A stretch of DNA of 47,226 bases from Stenomitos frigidus ULC18. GTDB lineage: Bacteria; Cyanobacteriota; Cyanobacteriia; Leptolyngbyales; Leptolyngbyaceae. The position numbers and the translations under genes were made by a program. Every line of letters begins with the position of its first letter. Position 1 is the stretch's first letter. The stretch spans positions 1-47,226 of the forward strand of contig NZ_PVWK01000105.1 of NCBI RefSeq assembly GCF_003003795.1, given 5' to 3'. The notes under the pieces are model-generated. The model made no database searches. It was not told where the DNA came from and saw only the letters and a program-made list of their open reading frames with translations. This document shows, piece after piece, positions 26,059 to 34,501 of this stretch.

Positions 26059-27198
26059 TTAGCGAATGTATTCTTTAAGGACGCTGTTACGGTTTGGGTG
26101 ACGGAGCTTACGCAGTGCCTTCGCTTCGATTTGACGAATGCGTTCGCGTGTGACGTTGAAAATCTGACCGATTTCTTCCAACGTTTTCATGCGACCATCG
26201 TCCAAGCCGTAGCGTAGTCTTAGAACATCACGTTCACGAGGGCTAAGCGTGTCTAAAACACTCTCTAGATCTTCTCGAAGCAGATTTTTGGAGACTTGAT
26301 CTTCGGGCGTTTCGCCGTCCGACTCGATAAAGTCACCCAAGCGAGAATCTTCTTCTTTACCGATCGGGGTCTCTAGGGAAATCGGCAATTGAGCAGACTT
26401 AGCAATAAACCGCAGTTTCTCGATGGTCATTTCCATCCGTGTCGCGATTTCTTCCTCGGTCGGCTTACGACCCATTTCTTGCGACAAGAGCTTGGTGGTT
26501 TTCTTGATGCGAGAGATGGTTTCGTAGAGGTGGACAGGCAAGCGAATTGTACGGGATTGGTCTGCAATCGCCCGTGTAATGGCCTGACGAATCCACCAGG
26601 TGGCGTAGGTAGAGAACTTATAGCCCTTCTCGTGGTCAAATTTCTCTGCCGCACGAATCAGACCCAAGCTTCCTTCCTGGATCAAATCCTGGAATGACAA
26701 GCCCCGGTTCATGTACTTTTTCGCGATCGAAACCACCAGCCTCAAGTTCGATTGAACCATTTTGTCTTTGGCACGACGACCCAAGTGCAAACGATGACGG
26801 AAGGCTGAAAGCGGCATGTTCACCGCATTAGCCCATTCCTTATCTTGAGGATCACGGTCTAACTGGAGCAGCAAATCTTCTCGAATGCGCTCAAGCTCAA
26901 GCAAGTCAGCAATTTTGCGGGCAAGCTCAATTTCTTCATCTGCCCGCAATAGCCGGATGCGACCAATTTCCTGCAAATACAAGCGAATGGAATCTTCGGT
27001 GTAATGCTTCTTCTTGACCTGTGTGCGGCGACGAGTCGACCGAGCCTTACCAGGCTTACTGTCTTCTTCTTCTGTAGCCGCATCAGCAGGGTCATCTCGA
27101 TCCTCATCTTCGATGAAGAACCCTAATTCACTCTCAGGCAATTCGCCGGAGGCATCGCTTAAAAGTTCGATTTCGAGTACGTCGTTGGCCTGGGTCAT
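26059..27198 (-). CDS. sigA: Principal RNA polymerase sigma factor (group 1)
   Basis: This is the housekeeping sigma-70 of the cyanobacterium. The 379-residue protein has an acidic N-terminus, region 1.2 ([17 protein letters not shown]), region 2 with [37 protein letters not shown] and the -10-recognition block [14 protein letters not shown], region 3, and region 4.2 ([30 protein letters not shown]). The long N-terminus and conserved region 4 fit SigA/RpoD1 rather than group 2 factors. Start chosen at the ATG at 27198 with AGGAA upstream; an earlier in-frame start would add 13 unconserved residues. A long leader region of about 900 bases lies upstream. Confidence 0.93.
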   Translation of the reverse strand: MTQANDVLEIELLSDASGELPESELGFFIEDEDRDDPADAATEEEDSKPGKARSTRRRTQVKKKHYTEDSIRLYLQEIGRIRLLRADEEIELARKIADLLELERIREDLLLQLDRDPQDKEWANAVNMPLSAFRHRLHLGRRAKDKMVQSNLRLVVSIAKKYMNRGLSFQDLIQEGSLGLIRAAEKFDHEKGYKFSTYATWWIRQAITRAIADQSRTIRLPVHLYETISRIKKTTKLLSQEMGRKPTEEEIATRMEMTIEKLRFIAKSAQLPISLETPIGKEEDSRLGDFIESDGETPEDQVSKNLLREDLESVLDTLSPRERDVLRLRYGLDDGRMKTLEEIGQIFNVTRERIRQIEAKALRKLRHPNRNSVLKEYIR

Positions 27199-28098
27199 GC
27201 CGCGTTCCTCATGCTCCTTAACTAGAAAAAAAATCACTCAACAGAGAAATCCACATGTAGAACTCAAAGGCTGAAATAACCAAACTGATTATGCAGCTAG
27301 GCGTTCTCATGGGCTAATTAAAAAACGAACCTCCCTACCAAAGCGCCTTCCTCAGGCAGAGGCACCAAGTTCCAGAATACAGTAAGTAGAACGTTTGAGA
27401 GATGCTTCCGATTGTAGCTTTTCTGACAAAAAGGTGTACATCTTTACTTTGCTTTAGCGACACCGCATGAGCAAATAGCATCGCGACAGCAATAACGTCT
27501 ACTAGGCCTAACAGCTTACTGGGTGAAACATCAGAGTTTCATTACAAATCAAGACTTCAATTGGCAAAAGGGCTTTGGCCAGTAACAGTCTGATTCTTTG
27601 CTTGCTAGACAGCTGAGTAATGAATGGGCACAATGCGTGAACGATAGTTGGTTGGCACTAGGAGCTACAGATTACTAAATCAAGGTTTTAACAAAAAAGC
27701 GGTGGCGTTGACCTCAAAGGTGTTACCTCTGAAACAGCCGCTTGCTTTTGGCTCCAAATGGAGATGAACCTCTGATAGCTACGTTAACTCAGATATTCTA
27801 AGTTAGCAGAGCAATCTTGAATGATCACAGGCTCTTACAAGATACTGAAGAACCACTGAGCGTAATCCTAACAATTTACTGAAAGATTTCAGCCATTCTA
27901 ACGAATTCTTAAAACTGGCTTTAGCCTGGGATGCGATCATCTAGAAAGTTGGCTGGTTAAGCTTCACGGTAGTCAGCCTTATCAAGCATTTTGACACCGA
28001 TCGCTCAAGCTTCTATTGCCAGCAGCGTTATGTCTGCTCCAAAAGGTAACGCTTTGTAAATGGTTTGACCCTGTTTGATGGCAAGTGAAGCAACGCCA
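27199..28098. other. 900-base non-coding region upstream of sigA
   Basis: No open frame with credible coding content on either strand, and no RNA gene that I recognise. It should contain the sigA promoter(s); cyanobacterial principal sigma genes often have several, which may explain the length. Base composition looks lower in G+C than the flanking genes. Confidence 0.5.
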
Positions 28099-28437
28099 TT
28101 ATTCACAAGGCTGCTGGTTGTCTGAGCGCTCCTGCATTTGAAGGAGCATTGCAATCAAAAGGTTAGACGTGTCACCAGCAAGGAGGATGCGCTTAATAGA
28201 GGGATCGCGCAGGCTACCCCAAAGACTGCAGGTATCAGCAGTGCTACTTAAAACGATTGCCGTCTGCTGTTGAGCCAGCTTGCAGCCAAGTTGATAGACC
28301 TGAGGACGTTTTTGAATGTCAAAGGAGGCTAAACGACAATAAAACTCGCTTTCGTGATGCATCCCACAGCGAATGCTACCGTTTAACCAGAAATTGAATG
28401 CGAAGATCTGTTCTTCATTGATCACTAAAGGCAACAC
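28099..28437 (-). CDS. Small hypothetical protein, 112 residues
   Basis: The frame starts at a GTG at 28437 and gives a 112-residue soluble protein with regular composition and several cysteines (IRCGMHHESEFYCRLASFD, then GCKLAQQQTAIVLSS). No known domain. It has the look of a real protein rather than a shadow, since no gene lies on the opposite strand, but the ribosome binding site is weak and no partner gene is close. Function unknown. Confidence 0.55.
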   Translation of the reverse strand: MLPLVINEEQIFAFNFWLNGSIRCGMHHESEFYCRLASFDIQKRPQVYQLGCKLAQQQTAIVLSSTADTCSLWGSLRDPSIKRILLAGDTSNLLIAMLLQMQERSDNQQPCE

Positions 28438-28706
28438 GAATATGACCTGCCAGGAAGAACGACTGTATGAGATGGATGGTACGTTTCAATTACTCTTTTC
28501 AAGCAAAATAAGCTAATTCACGCTGTGTCTGCTCACGGCAATGCTTTCAGTATGGGTAGAAGAGCCTTAGAACCTTACACTGAGACAAAAAACTGTGCTC
28601 ATACCGATCGAAACCACCCTCACCGCCAAGACGGTCAACTGTAGAGACTGTGTTGCAGGTCAAGGAGTAGAGGTCGGTTTGATTAGTTTTGCGATTGCTT
28701 AAAGTG

Positions 28707-29381
28707 TCAGGAACGACCTTGCCAGAGTTGGTTGATCGAAACAAAGCGATAGTTTTGGGCTAACAGCAGGGGAATCAATTGCGCGGCGGTCTCGGCAACA
28801 TCGGCTCCGCCATGATAGCCATCATGGAGCACGATAATGGAGCCATTTTTAACCTGCTGCAAGATCCGTTGAACTACCGTAGTCGCGCCTGGCCTCACCC
28901 AATCTTCAGGAACGACGCTCCACATGACAGGGCGATACTCCCACTGTTGGAGTAAAGCCAGGGTGTGTGGTGTAAACAATCCATTAGGCGGACGGACATC
29001 GCGCACGGCGGTTGGCGGTAGCTGGCAGGCACGGGTAATTTCAACCTGAGTATCGATCAACGTTTGCCTGAGTGCAGACTCTGAGAGTAAGGGAAACGAT
29101 TGGTGGTCATAGCCATGTAGCCCAAGCCAATGTCCTTGTGTATGGACAGCACGGGCGATTGCGGGCGATCGGTGGACACAGGCTCCCAACCAGAAAAAAC
29201 TAGCAGTGACGCTGTAGCGCTCTAGCTGCTCTAGGAGTTGAGGCGTGTAGCGAGGGTGAGGCCCATCGTCAAAAGTCAGCGCGATCGTCCGATCGGCATC
29301 ATTGCCAGACCACAAGCAACTTGGAAAGAGCGGTTTGAGTGCCCGATGAAGCAGCGGATAGGCAGGCGCAAAAGACAACAT
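28707..29381 (-). CDS. Polysaccharide deacetylase (NodB/CE4 family)
   Basis: The 224-residue protein has the NodB motif 1 LTFDDGPHP with the catalytic and metal-binding Asp pair at 38-39, motif 2 as HGYDHQSFP, motif 3 near VRPPNGLFTP, motif 4 near VMWSVVPEDW and motif 5 SIIVLHDGYHGG. These enzymes remove N-acetyl groups from peptidoglycan, chitin-like or exopolysaccharide chains. There is no clear signal peptide, only a mildly hydrophobic N-terminus, so location is unclear. It begins 22 bases after the stop of the receiver-like gene, so the two are probably co-transcribed. Confidence 0.88.
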   Translation of the reverse strand: MLSFAPAYPLLHRALKPLFPSCLWSGNDADRTIALTFDDGPHPRYTPQLLEQLERYSVTASFFWLGACVHRSPAIARAVHTQGHWLGLHGYDHQSFPLLSESALRQTLIDTQVEITRACQLPPTAVRDVRPPNGLFTPHTLALLQQWEYRPVMWSVVPEDWVRPGATTVVQRILQQVKNGSIIVLHDGYHGGADVAETAAQLIPLLLAQNYRFVSINQLWQGRS

Positions 29382-29402
29382 AGTTTATGTGAACAGCTTG
29401 TG

Positions 29403-29798
29403 CTAAACGGCGAGGCAAAACGCTTGCCGTGTTTGTGCCGACTGTACAAGTGAGGACAACACTTCGCTGCTTAACGGAGAAACCAGAAAGCCATCAAAGC
29501 CAGGGTTCTCTTCCTGGTGCATCCAACGAGGGGCATGAAAATCAGTTAATGCCACAAAGGTTGTACGATGCCTGTTTGCAAAGGTTCGCAGTTCCTGGAG
29601 AAGGGCTTGAGACCAATTTTGATGATCACCCGCCAAAATGATGAGAAAAGGCACCTGATGGGACATTTGCGCAAGCGCTTGCTCTTCTGAGGTGGCGCTG
29701 GCGATGGAGTAATTGGAATAGCGCAGCAACGATGCCAGCACGTGGATCTCACAAGGCTGTTTCGCCAATAGAAGTATATCGCTCGATGGTGATTGCAT
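29403..29798 (-). CDS. Degenerate response-regulator receiver-like protein
   Basis: The 131-residue protein has the alternating pattern of a CheY-like fold: SSDILLLAKQPCEIHVLASLLRYSNYSIASATSEEQALAQ, then FLIILAGD, FVALTDF and a final GFDGFLVSPLSSEVLSSL. The usual acidic pair after strand 1 is absent and the phospho-acceptor position is ambiguous (LAGDHQNW), so it may not be phosphorylated in the standard way. It precedes the deacetylase by 22 bases and may regulate it. Confidence 0.6.
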   Translation of the reverse strand: MQSPSSDILLLAKQPCEIHVLASLLRYSNYSIASATSEEQALAQMSHQVPFLIILAGDHQNWSQALLQELRTFANRHRTTFVALTDFHAPRWMHQEENPGFDGFLVSPLSSEVLSSLVQSAQTRQAFCLAV

Positions 29799-30347
29799 AG
29801 TGAAAAACGGCAGGCTATTCGCCAGTGTCCAGAAAAGAACTTAGGACTGAACGTTACTATACCGTCTATAAAACAGGTGGCTTTAGACACGAAAGGGCTG
29901 AAGTCTTTTTGCCAATCCCTTTTAGCGCTATGAGGCTTACTTTAATGCTTCCGATTTTCTTCGCTTTTACCGTACTCTCAAGAAAGATTTTGCAACACTT
30001 CTTAGAGTTAACGCTGCGAAAAGATAACTCTCGGTAAAGTGTTTCAAGGCGCGGAACAAATCTCTCACAGCCTTTTTCCAGCGTTGCCAGCCACATTATG
30101 ACTGCCCTTTCTTAAGCAGCTTTAACATTTACATGAAGCAAAATTTCGACTCAAAGGTAACGACTTCAATCTTCGATCGCTTCCTTAAAGCAACCGATAT
30201 CTTTAGGATTACTTCCGAATTTGGCTGCTTGATCGCCAGTGGTAAATAAGCCGTTCGACATGATTTCTTTCGACGTATTTTGACCGCACTACTGTTTTCT
30301 GCACTATTCAAGAACGTGGGAACACAAAAAATGTGCTTGCGGACGCT
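29799..30347. other. Intergenic region with no recognisable gene
   Basis: About 550 bases between the receiver-like gene and thyX. Short open frames exist on both strands but have neither ribosome binding sites nor protein-like composition. Nothing else seen. Confidence 0.45.
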
Positions 30348-31070
30348 TTAGGGAGACAAACGTGCTTTTTTGAGGCGGTTGGCTTCGTACCAATCGGCGA
30401 TCGCCGGCACCCAGGCTTGAAAGTGAGGCCAGATGAATTCGCATAGCTTTTGTGCTTCTAGCTGAGCATCCAGCTTCCAGCGCAAATCGAGTAAGTGCAT
30501 GAGCGATCGCACATTCGCAGACATCACCCAATGCTGCCGCACGTCAAAGGGAATTAACCCTCTAGCATGTTCTTCTGAAAAGCCTTGCTGGATACGTTCG
30601 GCGTAACGCTGGCAGGCTGACAGGCACCAGTCTAAATCTTGCTGACGTTGCTCTACTGTGTAGTCGTAGCGTTTGCCCTGGCGATCGGTATAGGATCCTA
30701 ACGGGCGTAGGTAAAAAACGGCTTCTGCCTCCTGTTTACCCGCTACAACATCCAGAATCCGCTGCCCTGTGTAGCGAAATGACTGCACATCAAAACTGAC
30801 CCCAACGCGATGGGTTCGAATCTGTTGCATGGTGCTATGGGGAAACCAACCGCAGTTGAGAATAATTTGGGGATGTTCTAACGGCCCGTAGTGCCCTCGA
30901 TTGCCAGACAGTAGATTTTTGACAATAATTTCGCCACATTTGGTCTCGTCGGGCCATTCAGCACGATCGTCCCAAACAAAGGCTTCGGCATAGTCTTGGT
31001 GCATGGCCGCATAGATGGCCTGCTGTGGGTTCGGCGTTTGAGCAATAACAGCAACGGTAAAACGATCCAT
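30348..31070 (-). CDS. thyX: Flavin-dependent thymidylate synthase
   Basis: ThyX makes dTMP from dUMP with FAD and methylene-tetrahydrofolate. The 240-residue protein contains the ThyX core in the variant form THRVGVSFDVQSFRYTG, preceded by NRGHYGPLEHPQIIL, and the later block FDVRQHWVMSANVRSLMHLLDLR that contributes to substrate binding. Length is normal. Its presence suggests that the organism may lack ThyA. It lies 165 bases after the exported protein gene on the same strand, with the 9-bp tandem repeat between them. Confidence 0.92.
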   Translation of the reverse strand: MDRFTVAVIAQTPNPQQAIYAAMHQDYAEAFVWDDRAEWPDETKCGEIIVKNLLSGNRGHYGPLEHPQIILNCGWFPHSTMQQIRTHRVGVSFDVQSFRYTGQRILDVVAGKQEAEAVFYLRPLGSYTDRQGKRYDYTVEQRQQDLDWCLSACQRYAERIQQGFSEEHARGLIPFDVRQHWVMSANVRSLMHLLDLRWKLDAQLEAQKLCEFIWPHFQAWVPAIADWYEANRLKKARLSP

Positions 31071-31180
31071 AACTCGGAGCGATAGAACTTTAAGCTATCT
31101 AGAATAAGGGCTCTGGTCGCCAATGTGGGTTTGATCGGAATTTCTTAATACGTCTACAGTGGGGCGTGACCTGTGATGTC

Positions 31181-31243
31181 CTTACCTCACTTACCTCACT
31201 TACCTCACTTACCTCACTTACCTCACTTACCTCACTTACCTCA
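31181..31243. repeat. Seven exact tandem copies of a 9-bp unit
   Basis: CTTACCTCA is repeated seven times without error. On the minus strand each period reads GTG AGG TAA in the frame of the upstream gene, whose own stop codon (31236-31238) is the first of these TAA codons, so seven in-frame stops follow in a row. Such heptamer-to-nonamer repeats are a known feature of cyanobacterial genomes. Confidence 0.95.
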
Positions 31244-31889
31244 CTACTGTCAGCGACTTCAGTACTTGCGTATAGGTTTCCACACTAACCGCACGACACC
31301 GCTTCCATCCACCAACCGCTGTGCTATCTGGCAGCGTACTGCCTGAAATCAGCACGGGGTTGCCTTTAATGCCCAGAAAGCTCACAAGGCTCTTGCGACC
31401 ATCTAGCTTTTCCGCATAGACCGTTATGAGACCAAAGCGCGTCTGCACTTGCCTGACCTTTTCCAAACCACGTGGGCCGTCTTGAGAGGATCGGATGCTG
31501 AGGCAGGTGTTGTTCTCGCCTTGATAATCGATCGCATAACCAGAGTCATCATCCCCATTCACATACTGGCCTGCTTCACCCCCAGCCTGCACTAAACGGA
31601 ACCCGGCAGGAAGATTAGTGGGCGCGACAATTGGAATTGGTAGTCGAGTGAGTCGAGCCTTTTGCTCTGAAGAGAGTAGGTTTCCAGTCGCTTGCGCGAT
31701 CAAAGCCGTAGAGACCGTTGTTCGGATCAGTGGATCAGTGTTTGAGTCTACTGTCGACGCGATCGCACCAACCTCTAAAGTGTGAGTGAGTGTAGTAGGC
31801 TGAGTTGCAGTAACACTTGCCCCGCAGGCAAGCGAAAATAGTACAGTCGCTGACAAGGCAAAAACGGAGTTTGGGCTGAACTGGCTCAT
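31236..31889 (-). CDS. Exported protein of unknown function
   Basis: The 217-residue protein starts with a hydrophobic signal sequence (about residues 8-27, SVFALSATVLFSLACGASVTA). A cysteine follows SLA, but the lipobox is not canonical, so both signal peptidase I and II processing are possible. The mature part has no domain that I recognise; it contains LPAGFRLVQAGGEAGQYVNGDDDSGYAI and two cysteines (NTCLSI, KRCRAV) that could form a disulfide. Good ribosome binding site AAGGA upstream of the ATG at 31889. The last codons and the stop lie in the tandem repeat. Confidence 0.65.
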   Translation of the reverse strand: MSQFSPNSVFALSATVLFSLACGASVTATQPTTLTHTLEVGAIASTVDSNTDPLIRTTVSTALIAQATGNLLSSEQKARLTRLPIPIVAPTNLPAGFRLVQAGGEAGQYVNGDDDSGYAIDYQGENNTCLSIRSSQDGPRGLEKVRQVQTRFGLITVYAEKLDGRKSLVSFLGIKGNPVLISGSTLPDSTAVGGWKRCRAVSVETYTQVLKSLTVVR

Positions 31890-32130
31890 CAGGCAATCCT
31901 TTCTTAAGAGTTAGAAAATCATCAGACGAGAAGCTCCATAACCGTCTGTCCAACGTGACTCATACTATTATTGTTCAGCAAGATCTCGGAGCAGCAGCAT
32001 TCCTGCTCGCTATGCTTGAGATACAAGGCTAGAAGACTTTTTCCGGGCATTTTTGCAGTTTTGTGCCACCATAGACAGCAGATGAACCAAGCCATCTGTC
32101 AATCCCTTACAACGTCTCAAAGGCTGCCCC

Positions 32131-33018
32131 GTGCCCAATCGCAATTCTTTCGTTTCGTTCCTCTTTCTTCTTGGTTTGTGGGGTGCTGCCCAACCCGCTT
32201 CGGCGCAGCTACTAGTGCCCCATACTGTCCAATTGGATCAAACAAAGTTAGAGCGACAGGGTTTGAGTTTGGCTCAAGAAGCAGCGCAGTTGGCACAGTT
32301 TCAACAGTATGAGTTGGCGTTGCCAAGAGCACGTTTGGCAACGCAGTTAGCACCAAAGAGTCCAGAGATCTGGTCACTGTTGGGTGGCTTGTATTTACAA
32401 ACGAATGATCTGGACAACGGCATTACGGCACTGAAAAAGGCACAGACTCTGGATCAAAAAAATCCAGCCGTGCTCTTTGCGCTCGGTTCAGCCTATTTTC
32501 AGAAGAACAGCTACACAACTGCGATCGACTACCTTAAGTCAGGGTTAAAAATCAAGCCCAACGTTCCTGGCGCGCTGTTTGATTTAGGGAATGCTTATTT
32601 CATGCTGCGACAGTTCCCAGAGGCGCTGGCTCAGTACGAAAAAGCGGTGGCTCAAGATAAAGCGTTTTGGCCTGCAATCAACAATATTGGGCTGATTAAG
32701 TACGAAAGTGGTGATGTTGATGAAGCCATTCGGCGTTGGCGAGCCGCAGTGGCGATCGATGCTAAGGCAGCAGAACCACAGCTAGCAATGGCAGTCGCAC
32801 TTTACGCTAAGGGCGATCGCGAACAGGGACTGACGCTGGGCGAAGCCGCCATTCAGATTGACAGTCGCTACAGCGATTTGAAGTTCCTGAAGGAGAATCT
32901 TTGGGGTAATCGGTTGTTAGCCGACACCAAAAAATTTCTGGAGATCCCTCGCATTCAAGCGACGATCGCTCAATCACAGCAGCGTGGAGTGACCCAACAA
33001 CAATCTCCGCCCCAATAG
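32131..33018 (+). CDS. Exported TPR-repeat protein
   Basis: The 295-residue protein starts at a GTG (32131), has a signal peptide (SFLFLLGLWGAAQPASA, then Q) and about six tetratricopeptide repeats between residues 50 and 240 (for example AVLFALGSAYFQKNSYTTAIDYL and GALFDLGNAYFMLRQFPEALAQY). TPR units mediate protein-protein contacts, so it is probably a periplasmic or lumenal scaffold; close cyanobacterial relatives act in assembly of photosynthetic or envelope complexes, but I cannot say which. Gln-rich C-terminus. Divergent from the exported protein gene at 31889. Confidence 0.8.
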   Translation: MPNRNSFVSFLFLLGLWGAAQPASAQLLVPHTVQLDQTKLERQGLSLAQEAAQLAQFQQYELALPRARLATQLAPKSPEIWSLLGGLYLQTNDLDNGITALKKAQTLDQKNPAVLFALGSAYFQKNSYTTAIDYLKSGLKIKPNVPGALFDLGNAYFMLRQFPEALAQYEKAVAQDKAFWPAINNIGLIKYESGDVDEAIRRWRAAVAIDAKAAEPQLAMAVALYAKGDREQGLTLGEAAIQIDSRYSDLKFLKENLWGNRLLADTKKFLEIPRIQATIAQSQQRGVTQQQSPPQ

Positions 33019-33027
33019 AGTCTAAGA

Positions 33028-33064
33028 AGAATGAGCGGCTGGTGCAGAAGCCTATCCTCATTCT
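33028..33064. terminator. Possible hairpin downstream of the TPR gene
   Basis: AGAATGAG (33028-33035) and CTCATTCT (33057-33064) are exact complements, with an inner GGCT/AGCC pair. It lies ten bases past the stop of the TPR gene; the following run is A, not T, on the plus strand. Confidence 0.4.
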
Positions 33065-33141
33065 AAAAAATAGCGTTATTTTTGACAGGGCTCTATCAGA
33101 AACGTGATAGTTTGACCCAAGCAACGTTTGACGCATACATT

Positions 33142-33753
33142 ATGGGACTAAGGGGACTGCTCTACTTCAATCACACGCGCACCCAGGTGACTAAACCTCG
33201 ACGTTTAAGAGCGCGATCGTTGCTTTGGCTGATGGTTCTTGTGCCGTCGCTATGGTTGGGTTATCGCGAACTCAAAAGCTATTTTGTTGAACCGCAGGCA
33301 ATCTTGGTACTAGGCGGTGCCCCCAAACGAGAAAGTTTTGCTGCTGAGTTTGCACGTCTGCATCCGGGAATCCCGATTTGGGTTTCTGGCGGTAGTCCGC
33401 GCGAGTATACAGAAAGTGTGTTTGCTGACGCCGGGATTAACCCAACACGCCTTCATATCGATCGTCATGCGGTGGATACCGTCAGCAATTTCACCACTCT
33501 GGTCGATACTTTTCGCTCGAAAGGCATCAGCAGCGTTTATCTGATTACCTCCGACTATCACATGCGTCGCGCTCGTGTGATTGGTGAACTTGTTTTTGGC
33601 AGTCGCGGTATTGATCTAAAACCCGTTTCCATGCCGTCGGAACAGGCTACTGAACCAATGGCTAAAGCAGTCCGTGATGGAGGCAGAGCGATTCTGTGGC
33701 TGACAACAGGGCATACAGGCTCTACGCTCGTGCGTCGTCCAGAAGATCTCTAA
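33142..33753 (+). CDS. YdcF/SanA-like (DUF218) membrane protein
   Basis: The 203-residue protein starts at the ATG at 33142 (a TTG 60 bases earlier is not supported). One membrane segment (SLLWLMVLVPSLWLGY, about residues 27-42) is followed by a DUF218 domain: AILVLGGAPKR, IWVSGGSPREYTESVF, the acidic block RHAVDTVSNF, and VYLITSDYHMRRARVIGELVF. Family members ElyC, SanA and YdcF are linked to envelope integrity and peptidoglycan metabolism in enterobacteria; the reaction is not established. Confidence 0.85.
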   Translation: MGLRGLLYFNHTRTQVTKPRRLRARSLLWLMVLVPSLWLGYRELKSYFVEPQAILVLGGAPKRESFAAEFARLHPGIPIWVSGGSPREYTESVFADAGINPTRLHIDRHAVDTVSNFTTLVDTFRSKGISSVYLITSDYHMRRARVIGELVFGSRGIDLKPVSMPSEQATEPMAKAVRDGGRAILWLTTGHTGSTLVRRPEDL

Positions 33754-34085
33754 GCGCTATCCGTTGTCCGTTTCATGCAAAGGTGGCCTGTTTTGCACGT
33801 CTGCAAAGGCTGATTTTATCTCAGAAGGCACTTCGCCAGTCGCGCTAATTCTCACAGAAACGAATGTTGGCGAGGAACCATTCCAGGCGATCGTGGTCGA
33901 TCTACCTGTGGAGGCTGCTGCACGCGATCGCGCAAGAGAGCCACTATCAGACAGCCGCAGCCTAGAAGTACGTGTGATCCTGTTGAGCCCCTTCGGCTAA
34001 AGGTTCCTCCGTTCAACCAACCATCAGGGCTTCAACGGTTCTTACTATGCATACAAAAGCCACATCATTGACACACTCTCCTATC
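33754..34085. other. Intergenic region, nothing clear
   Basis: About 330 bases. A 78-codon frame from a TTG at 33764 has no ribosome binding site and no protein-like features, so it is not called. Probably holds the promoter of the one-helix protein gene. Confidence 0.4.
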
Positions 34086-34256
34086 ATGACGGCGCTCACC
34101 GTAGAAATTCCTTCCAGTCCCACACTGCAGTGGAATCCTTTTGATCCTGCCTGGATCAAAGTTTGGGAGCAAGTTGGACCGATCGGTTACCTAGCACTGC
34201 TTTGTGTATTTCTTTGGCTGCTCACTCGTTTTGTGGAAACGGTCAAAGGCAAGTAG
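34086..34256 (+). CDS. Single-pass small membrane protein, 56 residues
   Basis: Starting at the ATG at 34086 the protein has a polar N-terminus (about 30 residues, with WNPFDPAWIKVWEQVGP), one membrane helix (GYLALLCVFLWLLTRFV) and a short basic tail ending VKGK. An ATG 39 bases upstream is possible. A true intrinsic terminator follows 29 bases after the stop, which supports a real gene. It is not PsaI, PsaM, PsaX or another photosystem small subunit that I can recall. Function unknown; glgA is the next gene but has its own leader. Confidence 0.65.
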   Translation: MTALTVEIPSSPTLQWNPFDPAWIKVWEQVGPIGYLALLCVFLWLLTRFVETVKGK

Positions 34257-34284
34257 TACTGCCTTGACGTGATCTCCCAGATTG

Positions 34285-34313
34285 AAGGGACGTTACACGT
34301 AGCGTCCCTTTTT
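34285..34313 (+). terminator. Intrinsic terminator
   Basis: AAGGGACG (34285-34292), ten-base loop, CGTCCCTT (34303-34310) and a T-run. It ends the one-helix protein transcript before glgA. Confidence 0.88.
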
Positions 34314-34488
34314 CATGTAATGTCTACGATCGGATGGTTTGTCGCTGCCAGCAGACCGTTTCGAATTATTTTACTAACGCTTGCGCGGTTTTGAGCTACC
34401 GTTTATACCCATAGGTTAGGTTACGCGTTTGCCAGAACTTCTATACTTCTGTGAACATAAGACTATAGTTATCCCCTTTATCCCTTCG

Positions 34489-34495
34489 GCGAGGA
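34489..34495 (+). promoter_or_regulatory. Ribosome binding site of glgA
   Basis: GAGGAAG six bases before the ATG at 34502 fixes the start of glgA. Confidence 0.7.
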
Positions 34496-34501
34496 AGCAG
34501 C

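Noticed and set aside
30808-30840. GGTTCGAATC, resembling a tRNA T-arm
   Set aside because: It lies inside thyX in the conserved THRVG region, and no acceptor or anticodon arm can be formed.
31181-31243. Tandem repeat considered as a CRISPR array
   Set aside because: The units are nine bases long and directly contiguous, without spacers.
33764-34000. 78-codon frame after the YdcF-like gene
   Set aside because: TTG start, no ribosome binding site, no protein-like pattern.
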